A stretch of 64,000 nucleotides of DNA from Tetrapyrgos nigripes (lineage: Eukaryota > Basidiomycota > Agaricomycetes > Agaricales > Campanellaceae): NCBI GenBank assembly GCA_013368315.1, contig JAACJM010000225.1:62001-126000 (forward strand), given 5' to 3'. Made by a program: the position numbers and the translations under genes. Of this stretch, positions 12,211-23,216 are shown one piece after another. The stretch's first letter is position 1. Every line of letters starts with the position of its first letter. The notes beneath the pieces were generated by a model that saw nothing but the letters and a program-made list of their open reading frames with translations, had not been told where the DNA came from and did not search any database.

Positions 12211-12629
12211 AGTATCAGGGACTCCAGTGCCACGTAAATAGAAACCGGTGACTTGTGCGGAAGTCAGCAAAGAACCCGAATGTGTTGCGCGAGGAATTCT
12301 GTATTCATTCTAATCCATTATTGCACTAGTTGTAGGGTCTTTTGGCGTGAAGTTTGAGAAAGATGGCTGTCTTTTAAACGCTGCGAGGTGGTTTGAGGAT
12401 GAGGGCGGGGTGATGACATCACATCAGAAACCCCGCCTCAGTAAATTCTTCCTCGGCTGCGTAGATTGTAGTAGCACCCCAATTACTTTGACAACCTCCA
12501 GATCATGCATTCAAGTCCTAGGTGCTACATGTTAAAAATACTTTTACAAGTCAAGTATAGGTAAGACGGAATGGGAATCGAAACCAGCGGCGATAATCTA
12601 CATATTTCTAGGTATCATATATATATCAT
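12211..12629. other. A-B intergenic, duplicated promoter/3' flank
   Basis: The right side of A is its promoter; the left side of B is B's 3' flank. The sequence recurs, in the other orientation, at 22790-23210 and 24850-25080, so it belongs to the F-box repeat unit. It contains the TGATGACATCA palindrome listed separately. Confidence 0.7.
12411..12421. promoter_or_regulatory. Conserved CRE-like palindrome upstream of F-box A
   Basis: TGATGACATCA about 200 bp upstream of ATG 12210. It recurs as TGATGTCATCA at 24996-25006 and partly (TGTCATCA) near 22983 upstream of copy D, next to conserved CGCCGCCCTCATCC. It resembles a bZIP (ATF/CREB) half-site pair. Function is inferred only from conservation within the duplicates, which is weak evidence. 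Confidence 0.3.
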
Positions 12630-14040
12630 TTACCGTCGTTTCTCTTCTTTTACTACTTCATACCTCAAAGAACCGTCTTGTGTCCTACAGACCGTGTACG
12701 AGAACGGGAAGATACACAGCTCAGTGCCAATATGCGCATCGGTAGGCTGCAAATTTACAATGGCCTTTCGGAGAGTCTTCCATATCTGCTTGGAATACTA
12801 GGCTATCGTTCCAGTCCCACACCACTCGCCTCGACTGGAGGGAGCATCGGTTGCACCAAGGTAGAGAGATTTGAGTCTCGGCAAAGAGTGAGCACGGTCC
12901 ACCACGTCACCATAAATAGTTTACAATCAGTCCGATGAAGAAGGAGAAAAGGCGTCAATCATGAGAAGACTCACCACCACGTCGACGATCTCATCGCCGT
13001 TCAAACGTACAGACAAACTCTCCAGATCGATGCAGCTGAATAAAGTCTCCAGATTGTGCAGCCCCATGCACCACTGTCTCCCGTCGTAACTTGGTTCGAT
13101 GTTCAACTCACGCAGAGACTCCGCAAATATGGGGAGAACACTGCCAAAAAACAGATCGGCGAGTTCATCGGATTTCTGGGACGTGACTTTATTGGCGGCG
13201 ATGCCGAGTTGCAATACTTGTAGTTTCGAGTGGAAGTGCGAGATGCAGTCCAAAAGTGTGCGGTCCGGATCGCAACCGACGATGAGACTCTCCAAAGAGA
13301 CATTCGCTGCGCGCAGTGCATTCCAAAAATTTCCTGTATGCCGAGCGCGCACTTCAAGACTCGAAAGGCACTGGAGATGGGGGATAATCACTGCCGGGAC
13401 CTCCATCGTTAGGTTCTCGACTGTAAGATTCTTGATCTTTAAGGCTGGTATCCTCTTGGTGTCTAGCACACTCTTGAACAGACCAACGAACGAACGCGGC
13501 TCCGACTCCGAGTCGTGGCTAGGATTTGTAAAGTCTGGAGATCGGGACTGTTCGTGATCGTAGTGGTAAGAGGTCCAAAGATATTCTCTTCAAAGCCGTC
13601 ATCAGGGAACTGTCTTGCATCAATGAGGAGAGTGCGAAGGTTGTGCAGGCAGTCGAGGAGAATATTATCTCGATAACGAAGGAGACTTCCAGCCAAAATG
13701 AATTCAGATAATAATGGTAGCTTTGAGATAAAAGCTTCATCATACATCCATCTCTGACCACTCTTAGACATCTCCAACCTATGAAAGTTTGGGTATCATG
13801 CGTGGGGAACCTACTAGTCTGTAAAGAAGACCCACCTGAATGATTTCAAGTTGACAAGTTTGGAGAGCGCGGTCGAGAAAATGTCGCGCCATGCATGGAG
13901 TATTAGAACCTGACAGGAATTCCAGTGCGTACATATATCCCCAGGAATGATAGAGATCGCTGTAGAAGCCGTTGACTCATGCAGAACAGTAAGGAGCCCG
14001 AATGTGTTGCGCGTGAGGAATTCCAAAGTGACAGTAAATT
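12630..14040 (-). pseudogene. F-box/LRR-like family copy B, broken
   Basis: Same family as A (exons matching 13469-12955, 13790-13463, last exon ending TAA 12630). Three lesions. (1) The F-box exon and most of exon 2 are gone: 5'-leader sequence near 13905 is fused to the end of exon 2 (HAWRDIFSTALSKL). (2) Near 13500 one base is missing relative to A, so text up to LQILA is in one frame and SFVGLFKSVLDTKR in another. (3) The last exon has an in-frame TAG at 12800-12798. Leader homology extends to about 14026. No product like A's can be made. Confidence 0.85.
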
Positions 14041-14462
14041 ATGGTAGTTGAAGATAAACCGAGTCGTCGAGCCGCGCGTGAAGATTACAATTCTTGTACT
14101 CAAACCACAACGTCCACACACCTGCTTCTAAAATATTCATCAAAATTGCTGGGATATAAGGGATCCGCTTAGCCTTGGTCACCAGTCTGACTAGGTAAGT
14201 TTTCTTCATGTGTTGCTCGGAGTTCTGTTCCTGACTTAGGACCAATTGTCTCAATTGCAGCCCACTGTGCCTGTAGAACTTTGTTCTCGTTGTCATTTTT
14301 ATCTGCAATCATCTACTTCGGATATTACTCTTCCACTGGCCCCGAATAGGCTTAGGCTCAGTCACAGTACGGGATTTCGAAGACTACAGAGACTTCATCG
14401 CCTCTGCTCAAAAGGATCTTCAAACTCTCGACCAAGAGATTGAGCGATTAGATCCCCTATTA
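14041..14462 (+). other. Upstream of F-box E, decayed N-terminal coding region
   Basis: A frame that runs CSRCHFYLQ, STSDITLPLAPN, then DFEDYRDFIASAQKDLQ and leads straight into ATG 14463 matches the usual Cys-pair plus coiled-coil N-terminus of agaricomycete F-box proteins. The two halves are out of frame here: the spacer after APN is 25 nt against 21 nt in E'. No intron explains it. It is also the divergent promoter region between B and E. Confidence 0.55.
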
Positions 14463-15965
14463 ATGTCGTTGAAGACACAAGCCGCCAATTTGCGCCGCTC
14501 TATCCAGCATTCCCGGACCTTGACGAGGTCCTACATCTCAAGGCTACCTCCAGAGCTCTTACTTGAAATTTTCGAATCGTGTCTTCCTCCATTTCCCCTT
14601 TCCCATTCCGACCGGGTCTCTTTCCATCCCCTTCACTCAGACAATGACATATACACTGGCGTGGACACGTTCGTTGCTGTCAAACTGAGCCATGTATCAC
14701 GCCATTGGCGTTCTTTGGCCCTCTCTAACCCCAAGTTATGGTCACGTATAATCATCCTAGCGAAATCTACAGACAAACTGTTGCATCCTTGGGACATGAC
14801 GCCCTCTCGATTGATTACTGCTCTCACACATTTCCTGAAATGCTCTCGGGAATATCCTCTCCAAATCCTTTTCCAGTCAATTTGGTCGAACGCCGAGAGT
14901 CACCATATCATACTTCGCCCGCTGAAATTACTACTCGATCAATCCCACCGTTGGGATCGAGTGCATTTCAGCCTGTTTGCCGCTCAGATAGCAAGACTTG
15001 TATTCCCTACACATTTTCCTCTTCTCCGTTCCTTTACCCTCTATAACGAGGTTGGGTTTTGGGCAACAGTGCTGCCAGTTTTTTCTGCCCCTCGGCTGGA
15101 ATCACTCGGGTTAAAACGTCTAGACCTCGCTGAGACGGATTTTCGCAGGGGTTACCCTCATCTGGTTGATTTATGCATGGCCTACTACGAAGTATCTGAG
15201 TGTATCTCAGCGTTGGCGACAGCTTCACCTTCTATGTCGATGAGTTTCGAAAAGATGTACCTTGAGCACGATCGGCCAAATCTCACTCCAATCATTTCTC
15301 TCGCCAGCGAGCTCAGGGTTGAATCAAATCATGACTTTCAACCGGTTGAGGCCGTGGAGTCTCTTCTGGGTCGAATATCCTCAATGCCTCATCTTCACGC
15401 TCTCGCATTTACGAAAAGCCCAGCTCAACTTCGTCTTTTCCCTACAACTGCTTTCAAATCCTTCCTTTCTCGACGTCAGGCCACTGATTCCGCGATCACT
15501 CAGCTCCATTTCGGTCAGTGGATGGTCGACGGCAACTTGGGATTAATCGAGGTGCTCACTCTTCTGCCCTCGCTCACTCATCTTACCTTGGATGAGTGTC
15601 CGCCTTCCCGTGGTATTATACGGCAGGTAGATGCACAGCGCCTTATCTCTGACCAGTTGCTCAGGGCTCTGGAGCTTCCAACCCTGGAGTCGGAGTCGGA
15701 CATGGAAATTACTTGTCTGCTACCTCGTCTGACTCACCTCTCTCTCTCCTTCTGTAATGTTGAAGGAGGCTGCAACTTCCAAATCTTGCTGCCCATGGTC
15801 CAGTCCAGGCGCAGCCCACCAAGAATTACAGCTACACGTGTCGCTCGTCTGCACCAGCTCGAAATAACAACAGCTCCAGATCTGTTGGCAGCTGAAGATC
15901 GGGAAATATTGTTGGCTTTGAGGGAGGGCGAATTTGATGTACAGTGTCGGGTAATCTCCGACTGA
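14463..15965 (+). CDS. F-box protein E
   Basis: A single exon of 500 aa from ATG 14463. The F-box spans residues about 27-100: RLPPELLLEIFESC, then VKLSHVSRHWRSLALSNPKLWSRI, the classic agaricomycete arrangement. The rest is leucine-rich with irregular LRR-like units (LLPSLTHLTLDECPPS, LPRLTHLSLSFCN). Likely an SCF adaptor with unknown substrate. Its near-identical partner E' lies inverted at 25634-27148. Homology of the upstream frame suggests the ancestral protein began about 75 codons earlier; the internal ATG is chosen because that extension is out of frame here. Confidence 0.82.
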   Translation: MSLKTQAANLRRSIQHSRTLTRSYISRLPPELLLEIFESCLPPFPLSHSDRVSFHPLHSDNDIYTGVDTFVAVKLSHVSRHWRSLALSNPKLWSRIIILAKSTDKLLHPWDMTPSRLITALTHFLKCSREYPLQILFQSIWSNAESHHIILRPLKLLLDQSHRWDRVHFSLFAAQIARLVFPTHFPLLRSFTLYNEVGFWATVLPVFSAPRLESLGLKRLDLAETDFRRGYPHLVDLCMAYYEVSECISALATASPSMSMSFEKMYLEHDRPNLTPIISLASELRVESNHDFQPVEAVESLLGRISSMPHLHALAFTKSPAQLRLFPTTAFKSFLSRRQATDSAITQLHFGQWMVDGNLGLIEVLTLLPSLTHLTLDECPPSRGIIRQVDAQRLISDQLLRALELPTLESESDMEITCLLPRLTHLSLSFCNVEGGCNFQILLPMVQSRRSPPRITATRVARLHQLEITTAPDLLAAEDREILLALREGEFDVQCRVISD

Positions 15966-16594
15966 CATCTGGCGGCGTGGTCTATCTTTTGAGAAGGAGA
16001 TGTAGAGGTATTCAGGTGATGGCTTTTTCTCAGAAGTTGTACATACATGTGCATATCTATATTTCCCTTCAACACGGTCGACGACTGTAATTTCTAAGTT
16101 TTGCGCTCCATGGTCCAATCACGCAGCTAGGCGGAAACCATCCATGCGCACGCGTCTCTCGTCCGGACTCCGCAGCAGCTCAAAATGGTTATCCCAACTG
16201 ACCTGCTGAGGACCGCGGGCGCGGCTTTGTTGGATTTGAGGGGGAACAACTTTGACGCTTGACGGTGGTTTAGCTTATCCTTTAGGGAGGGTAGGGTACT
16301 TCCTACAAACCAGTAGACACGACGCTGGATCTTCACGAACCTACTACTTACACTTCTGCTGCACCTCTGTACTTATTTTGCTTGCTTTTATCGTCGATGT
16401 CAAGTCCTGAAAAAAATAAGAGCATGACTAAAATCCTATTGGTACACGTGTCCGAGTACTACGGAAAATGTCAGCTTCATCTTTTTATCCTCCATACAGT
16501 ATCAAACTGATGCAATGACATAGATCAATTCAAGCACTGCAACCGAAACGCATGGGGACGGACGAGCAAAGCGCCCAAAGTTCCCCCAAACGTA
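15966..16594. other. 3' flank of E and promoter of the GT8 gene
   Basis: Up to about 16430 this is the 3' part of the inverted duplication and contains a degenerate second copy of the end of the F-box coding region (around 16080-16230, matching 25380-25500). From 16431 it is single-copy upstream sequence of the glycosyltransferase. No separate gene is seen. Confidence 0.55.
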
Positions 16595-17746
16595 ATGAGC
16601 CTCTTCAACACCATCTTCGACCTCTTCAGACGGCATCCCTATGAACGCCTGCCCGGAAGCGGAGACTTTCGATCAAATCAGGCTGCCAAAAGACAAGGAC
16701 GCGTGCTGCTGGCCGCAAAAATTCTTGCCAACTTAGTGGTGCTTTGGATCCTGGCGAAGTTCCTCTCCTGGAAGGGACCCTATAATCCTTTTGACGACTA
16801 CCAACTTCTGTGCGTGTGGATCTCTTTTATGAAGGATTTTGCAAGCTGATGTTATTCTTACAGCAACACTCTTCCGCTCCTCCGCGAGGACAGGCGGCCG
16901 TCAACACACCGTGCTGCCATCTTTTCTTCCCTTTACTCCGACTCTTTTGCCATAGGCGCTGCCGTCTTGGGCCATTCCATCCGTCGAGCAAACGTCAACG
17001 CAAGTCTCGTCCTCGTCTACCTTGACGACCGGGTATCATCACAGGCACTCTGCATCACCGAAGCCGCTGGATGGGACAACCAGGCAGTTTCCCTATTACC
17101 CCCTCCTCATAATGGCAAAGGGATACACTACAGATTTGTGGACCAGTATACGAAGTTGAGGATATGGTCCCTGGGAGAAAAGCTCGGCTTCGACAGTGGA
17201 GTCTACCTCGACGCGGATACGATGGTACGACGAAACCTTGATGAGCTCTTCGACCTCCCATGGGAGTTCGGCGCCACTCCGGATGTCTATAGGGACAATA
17301 GTAAATTCGTCATCACTTTTAACGCTGGTGTGTTGGCCTTCAAACCATCGACGCGGACGTTTGAAGAAATGAGAGCAAAACTAGAGACGGCCAGTTTTCC
17401 TCTCGCAGAAGCAGAACAAGCGTTCTTAAATCTGTACTTTGGGGCAAAAATGGTTCGACTTCCGTATGCGTATAACGCGAATATAGTAGTCAAGGAAAGG
17501 AGTTTGAAGATGTGGGAAGAGTTGAAGGACACGATGAAAGTGATACACTACTCAGTGATCAAGCCCTTTTGGGACAAATCTATTCCCAACGACAAGCTCA
17601 TGACACCCGAACAAGTACGGAAGGTTAACGATGTTAGGGCCGGGAAGAATGGAGGATTTTTTAGAGAGGAAATGGGATGGTGGAGGGAAATTTTTGAGGA
17701 TTTAATGCAGGAAAAAGGTGCAGCCATTGATGCTTGTTATTCATAA
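16595..17746 (+). CDS. GT8-like type II membrane glycosyltransferase
   Basis: Two exons, 16595-16809 and 16864-17746 (intron GTGCGTG...TTACAG), 365 aa. A basic cytosolic N-terminus is followed by one membrane segment (residues about 37-58), which suggests a Golgi-type single-pass enzyme. The catalytic domain is of the glycogenin/GT8 fold: SDSFAIGAAVLGHSIRR, then YTKLRIWSLGEKLGFDSGVYLDADT with the metal-binding DAD at residues 188-190, then FNAGVLAFKPS and a late HYSVIKPFW. It should transfer a sugar from a nucleotide-sugar; donor and acceptor are not readable. It sits alone between two duplicated blocks. Glycogenin itself is unlikely because of the anchor. Confidence 0.85.
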
Positions 17747-17916
17747 CGGACGGATACGCCTCTGGACAGGCCCAGCACTATTAGATTATCCTATACTTCA
17801 TACCCTAATTGCACAATCTTCATGCCAGCGACATATACAGCTTTATATTCTCATTCTTCGTCCCCCAATATCGACTACATGCCGAGCACTACGGTACCCA
17901 GAGGCCACGGGTACGA

Positions 17917-18569
17917 CTAGGTGGAAGTACCGGCACTAGAATCTGACGCCGTGTTTGCACGATCCAGAAAAACTTGATTCACTCTGAAGGCCCTCCTTGG
18001 GTCAAAAAAGCCGCGGATGCCTCCAGGAAGAGTAGGTGGTTTCAAGGATGGATCGTTCTTGACACTGTTCATGTGGGCAACAGTCAGCTTCTCGTCTTGG
18101 TCTCCCAGTAACAGTGCACTCACAAGATATTGATAGACGAGGTAACCTGCCTCTCCTGGGGAGCACCAAGGACTAAAATCCCCTCAGCGAGTATAGCAGT
18201 ATAGAAAATACCTGCCTCGCCGACATACTACACAAATATACGATGCCCGGTCAGAACACCTTTCAGGTAACAAGCGCAATTGAACCTTACCGGAGAAGGC
18301 ACATTAGACCCGTCATCCCCAGGAACCTGAACAGTCCCGTTAAAAACAACTTCAGCACCAGTCTCTCTGAATGCCTCGGTTTGAAGTCGATTCTTGTATT
18401 CCTGACGACTGATCTTCACTCCGTTGAAAGTGATATCAACGTCCGGGTCTGCAGCGACGAAACCATCAAATGCAGAGTCGAACTCCTCCTGGGTTGTAGC
18501 TTTGGTTATAGCGGTGATATGGCCCTGAGCCCATTTGTCAAGGTGCGGAAGGACGATGGCAGAGGTCAT
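17917..18569 (-). CDS. Small NTF2/SnoaL-like protein
   Basis: Exons 18569-18291, 18227-18124, 18064-17917; 176 aa; phases consistent. It starts MTSAIVLPHLDKWAQGHITAI. It has the pattern of small NTF2-like fold proteins common in agaricomycetes (EFDSAFDGFVAADPDVDITFNG, an early helix plus strand), then YVGEAGIFYTAIL, and ends GGIRGFFDPRRAFRVNQVF. No catalytic residues are recognised. The family is uncharacterised; an NTF2-like fold is inferred from the pattern alone. Convergent with the GT8 gene, 3' ends 170 bp apart. Confidence 0.75.
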
Positions 18570-19133
18570 TGTGTTAGCTTGGTGAGTGGGTGAGTGGTGT
18601 AATTTGAAGAAAGGTAGACGTATGAGGGTGAAATTTGGAGAGTCGACTGCCTCTTTATAACAGAAAGGCAGTAGTGCCTCAGGTATAAATATACTCCATA
18701 ACTATTGCGAGTATTCGGGAAGTATGGAGGGCTAGGAGAGTCTAGGGCCCCAGTGTATTAGACTGCTTTGGGTGAGGTTGAATACGGGACATAGCGTTGA
18801 ATACGGGACATAGCTTTCCGGCAGGAGATTGCGTAAAGTTCGGGGTAATGTCTTTCAAGAATGAAGCTTTATTGAAGTGACGGCGTTTAAATAACGTCCA
18901 GATATCTATAGTACATGTACCTGTCAGTGGCTGCGGAGACGGAAATGACAGGGGGTTGTCTACTATCCATGATCACAAGTCAGCCTCGGAAAAAACGGCA
19001 CACAAAATGTATCTATGAAGCGACAATGAGTACGATACATAGCAGAAACACACAACATGAGGAAACCACATTACAATGCACACTTGGATAGCATAGTACA
19101 ACGCCTGAAGACAATAACTCAATTTCCTTCCCT
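18570..19133. other. Intergenic with a 19-bp tandem repeat
   Basis: Promoter of the NTF2-like gene and 3' flank of the Rtt106-like gene. TATA-like ATATA and CCTCTTTATAA occur 80-130 bp upstream of ATG 18569. Nothing else is recognised. Confidence 0.5.
18777..18814 (+). repeat. Perfect 19-bp tandem duplication
   Basis: GTTGAATACGGGACATAGC occurs twice in direct succession (18777-18795, 18796-18814). Confidence 0.9.
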
Positions 19134-20660
19134 TCAATCATCAGCCAGCTGATCCTCCTCGTCAGATGCTTGACCAGAACCGACCAAATCATCCGCGACC
19201 ATATCTACAACCATGTCAATAGCAGCACGAGACATGCGAGGCATAGCTCCAGGTCGCAGTAAAGGGTGATGTTCGGGCTTCAGCTCCTCTTCTTCCTCGT
19301 CTCCATCTCCATCTTCGCTCCCAACAGCTTCTTCTTCATCTGCTTCACCATCAGCATCGCTGTTGTCACTGTCCCCTTCATCAGAAACACCGCTACCGCC
19401 AGACTCGTCATCCGATTTCGCAGCAAAATCTTCATCTTCTTCGTCATCCGAATCTATCGACATCTGATTGAGCGTCATAGGCCCGGATACCAACGGTGCT
19501 GCTGCTGGGGCAGACGTAGTCTCCTTGCTAGCACCCGACTTCTCATCACCTCCACTGCTGGCATTCTTGCCACCAAAAAGATGACGGTGGTGTTTGATCC
19601 ACCGGTTAATCCCGTCCTGCTCCTTCCCATCAATAAGAGAAAACTGAGATTCCTCTCCAACATCTTCCTCGCCCTCCTCTCTATCGCTATCATTTGTCTT
19701 CCTCACGACAATGAGGGTGACTGTCCTCCCTGTAGCGCTCATCATCCGTAACCCTTCATCCTTATTGATGAGATCCTCCACGGCGAAGAATTCGCAAGGT
19801 TTCGATTCGCCCCATAAGATGCCTTGAGACATGAACCACAGGTTACCGGCTTTGGCTCCTCGATAGGCTTCGACACCTGGAACACCATCAGGAGAGTTTC
19901 CTGGTAACGCACTTTTGAAGACGTCTGTAGAAGGTTCGTATATCGGGAACCCAAGGTGAGAAAGGAAGAGTTTGATAGTAGGAAGAGTCTCGTCGCCTTT
20001 CTTGACAGTTAGCGTAGCGCCATTGGTGTTGATAGCTGTAATGGGCGACGCCGCGACGGCATCGAGTCCGAATATAATCTGCTGGTTGGCCTGTGATGAG
20101 GCGGAAGCTGCTTTGCCTTTTTCTTTCTCCAGGACATCGGTGGAGATGAGAATAACCGTCCAGTGTGGTTTTGACTTTCCTCGTGTCGGGATGAGAAAAC
20201 CTCTGCGAAGGGAAGATAAAGGAATGGTAGCTTCAACTGCGTGTGTGGTTGGATGGTAGAATCTGATAGAAGACTGGTGGATTTTGATGTTAACTTTCTT
20301 TCGAACAGGAGAGGTGGTGGATATGGAGTTTAAGGTGAATAGGGAAGGTTCGTTGTCGTTTGAAGGCGTCGAGTTGGTCTTCAAACGTTTATTATTACTC
20401 TCCTGACCATCGTCTTCTTCTCGCTGCCTCTTGTTCCCGTTCAAAGTCATGCCGCCGAGTTCTGCAAGTCGGGTACGAACAATGGCCTGCTTCTCTGTCC
20501 ATTCTTTCTCCGAACCAGGAGAGCCATGACATTCTGCTCCGCATATGAATCGTATGAGATTTTCAAGTAAAGTCTCGTTTGAAAACTGCTTGAGCTGGGT
20601 AGACATGTGTTCAGGGAGAGAAGTCATTACAACGTGAAGAAAGGGTGTTTGGGAATCCAT
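19134..20660 (-). CDS. Rtt106-like histone chaperone
   Basis: A single exon, 508 aa from ATG 20660 (MDSQTPFLHVV); the frame is open upstream but without ATG. Family: Rtt106/Pob3 tandem PH-like histone chaperones, which bind H3-H4 during nucleosome assembly in the nucleus. Visible: a first PH-like region from KKVNIKIHQSSIRFYHP; the Rtt106-domain core around VEAYRGAKAGNLWFMSQGILWG and KPCEFFAVEDL; SLIDGKEQDGINRWIKHH closing the second domain; then a strongly acidic Asp/Glu/Ser tract from residue about 400. Rtt106 is favoured over Pob3/SSRP1 because of length and the absence of the Pob3 N-terminal domain. Longer than yeast Rtt106 mainly in the tail. Confidence 0.8.
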   Translation of the reverse strand: MDSQTPFLHVVMTSLPEHMSTQLKQFSNETLLENLIRFICGAECHGSPGSEKEWTEKQAIVRTRLAELGGMTLNGNKRQREEDDGQESNNKRLKTNSTPSNDNEPSLFTLNSISTTSPVRKKVNIKIHQSSIRFYHPTTHAVEATIPLSSLRRGFLIPTRGKSKPHWTVILISTDVLEKEKGKAASASSQANQQIIFGLDAVAASPITAINTNGATLTVKKGDETLPTIKLFLSHLGFPIYEPSTDVFKSALPGNSPDGVPGVEAYRGAKAGNLWFMSQGILWGESKPCEFFAVEDLINKDEGLRMMSATGRTVTLIVVRKTNDSDREEGEEDVGEESQFSLIDGKEQDGINRWIKHHRHLFGGKNASSGGDEKSGASKETTSAPAAAPLVSGPMTLNQMSIDSDDEEDEDFAAKSDDESGGSGVSDEGDSDNSDADGEADEEEAVGSEDGDGDEEEEELKPEHHPLLRPGAMPRMSRAAIDMVVDMVADDLVGSGQASDEEDQLADD

Positions 20661-21140
20661 GTTGGATTTCCAAGAGAGTCTTCGAGACCCGTGGTGGTTT
20701 GAAAACAAGGGACGCGACGCGTCTTCTGCTTTTCTTTCTACAACAATATCACCAAACTTGGACACGCTCGACTACATTTCAATGCAAACATGAGGCAAAC
20801 CATTGCAGAACATCTCCTACAATCAGAACCTCTCATTAGCTTGAGCCTTGCGCGCGGTTTCATCAACGTCCATCATCATGCTGTCCACTCGTTGTCGACT
20901 TGGCATCCAACTCTTACTTTACATCCTATGTCACTCAAACCACCTCGCAGCATTTAAAAGACAGTCATCTTTCTCAAACTTCACGCCAAAAGACCCGACA
21001 ATCAGTGCAATAAGTAATGAATACTGTCACTTTGGAATTCGTCACGCGCCTACACATGCCACAAGTCAACAGTTTCTACCGCGATCTCTATCATTCCTGA
21101 GTGTCGCTGTATATATACGCACTGGAATCCCTGATACCCC
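20661..21140. other. Divergent promoter region, Rtt106-like / F-box C
   Basis: Left part single-copy; from about 20938 to 21140 it matches the leader of F-box copies A, B and D (CACCTCGCAGC, TTTCTCAAACTTCACGCC, TACTGTCACTTTGGAATT). The CRE-like palindrome of the other copies is missing here. Confidence 0.6.
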
Positions 21141-22781
21141 ATGTCTGCATTCTTAGAGCTTCCAATCGAGATTTTGCATGCGATTGTTCTCGAGCTTGGG
21201 GTGCGCTGTTGCTTTTTTACATACTGGACTGTCTGCCTTACCTTTACGTCCTTTTCACAGGATGGCTCTAACATAAAACCCCTAAGGAGCACTTGCAAAG
21301 GCCTCGGTGCTGTCGTCGAGCCCATTCTGTTTTCAGAAATTGTTCTCAAGACTGATAGTTCTGGTCTCGTAAGGTGGAGCATCCCGTTCTGCGAGGCTCT
21401 CTGCAAATCCGAAGGTGCTTTTGGGAAGGCTTTGGCAGCATATGTTAGGACGTTGAGAGTAGAGTATCCGGATCCGTCCCATAAAGATGACGCGAGCCAA
21501 GAAATACTCGATACATGGCGAGACATTTTCCCTACCGCACTCTCCAAACTTGTCAACCTGAAATCATTCAGGTGAGTCTTCTTTACAGGCTGGTACTAGG
21601 TTCCCCACTCATGATACCGAAACTTTCATAGCTGGGAGATATCTTGGCAGGCATGGATGGATGATCAAGTTTTCGAAGTCATCTCAAAGCTACCATCATT
21701 ATCTGAATTTGATTTGACTGGAGAACACCCTGGTTATCCGGGTGCTCTTCGCCTTGACTGCCTGCACAACCTTTGTACTCTCCTCCTTGATGCAAGACGG
21801 TTTCCCAATAATGGCTTCGAAGAGAATATCCTTGGACCTCTTACCACTGCGATCACAAACAGTCCCGATCTCCAGACCCTAAAAGTCCTAGCCCCGTATT
21901 CCCGGTCGAAGCCATATTCGTTCATTGATCTGTTCAAGAGTGTGCTAGACACCAAGAGGACTCCAGCCTTAAAGATCAAGAATCTTACAGTCCAGAACCT
22001 AACGATGGAGGTCCCGGCAGTGATTATGCCCCATCTCCAATGCCTTTCCAGTCTTGAAGTGCGCGCTGGGTGTACGGACATAGGCAATTTTTGGAATGTA
22101 CTGCGCACAGGGAATGTCTCTTTGGAGAGTCTCATCGTCCTTTGCCATCCAGATCGCACACTTTTGGACTACATTTCAAACTTCTACTCGACACTACAGG
22201 ACTTGCAACTTGGCGGCAGCGCCGCCAATAAGGTCACGTTCCAGGAATCCGATGAACTCGCCGATCTGTTCTTTGGCAGTGTTCTCCCCATATTTGCAGA
22301 GTCTCTGCGTGCGTTGAACATCGAACCAAGTTACGAGGGGAGATGGTGCATAGGGCTGCACAATCTGGAGACGTTATCCAGGTGCACCAATCTGGAGAGG
22401 TTGTCCGTACGTTTGAACGGCGATGAGATCGTCGACGTGGTGGTGAGTCTTCTCATGATTGACGCGTTTTCTCCTTTCTTCGTCGGACTGATTGCAAAAT
22501 AGGGTGTTGTGGTGGACCGTGCTCGCTCCCTGCCGAGACTCAAATCGCTCCACCTTGATGCAGCCTTTCCTCGTTCCAACGGTCCAGGCCCGTTCGATGA
22601 GTTTGCAATGCGGAGATATAAGGAGCGGATGCGGAAGACTCTCCGAGAGACCATTGAGAATTTGCAGCCTACTGAAGCTCATGTTGGCACTAGGCTATGC
22701 ATCCTCCCGTTCTCGTACACGGTCTGTAGGACGCAAGACGGTTCTTTGAAGTATGCAGTAAAAGAAGAGCAACAACGTTAA
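21141..22781 (+). CDS. F-box/LRR-like protein, family copy C
   Basis: Exons 21141-21200, 21261-21571, 21632-22442, 22503-22781; 486 aa; all GT-AG and in phase. F-box start MSAFLELPIEIL, then CKGL and EPILFSEI; leucine-rich body (SLEVRAGCTD, SLESLIVLC, LQDLQLG, LERLSVRLNGDE); conserved end FSYTVCRTQDGSL. The 60-nt first intron is stop-free, so a retained-intron isoform would stay in frame. Paralogue of A at the protein level along its whole length. Head-to-tail with D. Presumed SCF adaptor, substrate unknown. Confidence 0.85.
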
Positions 22782-23216
22782 ATGGTACCTAGAAATATGT
22801 ACATAGATGATCGCCGCTGGCCCATTCCGTCTTACCTATAACTTGTAAAAGTATTTTCAACATGCAGCCCTTAGGCCTTAGGCCTTAGGACTCGAATGCA
22901 TGATCTATCGACTTTATCAAAGTAATTGGGATGCTACTACAGCCTACAATCTACGCAACCAAGGAAGAATTTACTGATGTTATGTCATCACGCCGCCCTC
23001 ATCCTCAAACCACCACGCAGCGTCTAAAAGACAGTCATCTTTCTCAAACTTCACGCCAAAACACCCGACAACTAGTGCAATAATGAATACTGTCACTTTA
23101 GAACTCCTCACGCGCAACACATTCGGGTTACTTGCTGATTTCTGCACGAGTCAGCGGTTTCTACCGCGATCTCTATCAATATACGCACTGGAATCCCTGT
23201 AAGGTTCTGATACTTC
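22782..23216. other. C-D intergenic, part of the F-box repeat unit
   Basis: C 3' flank followed by the D promoter. It holds a short CCTTAGG-rich run (22867-22890) and the conserved CATCACGCCGCCCTCATCC block at about 22988. Confidence 0.7.

Larger units (their letters stand above)
14040..16430 (+). repeat. Inverted segmental duplication, left copy (gene E)
   Basis: About 2.4 kb matching 25085-27545 in the opposite orientation. It includes 400 bp of 5' flank, the whole F-box gene E and about 460 bp of 3' flank, ending near TCAAGTCCTGAAAAAAATAAGAG on both sides. The left copy abuts the leader of F-box B; the right copy abuts the Yvh1-like gene. Confidence 0.85.

Noticed and set aside
14039..14308. 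Minus-strand 89-codon frame resembling 27299-27505
   Set aside because: The similarity comes from the inverted duplication of non-coding upstream DNA; frames shift between copies.
15720..16118. Minus-strand frame similar to plus-strand 25478-25879
   Set aside because: Antisense shadow of the end of F-box genes E and E', conserved only because the sense strand is.
20661..20765. N-terminal extension of the Rtt106-like protein
   Set aside because: The frame is open but has no ATG; ATG 20660 is the first and fits the family.
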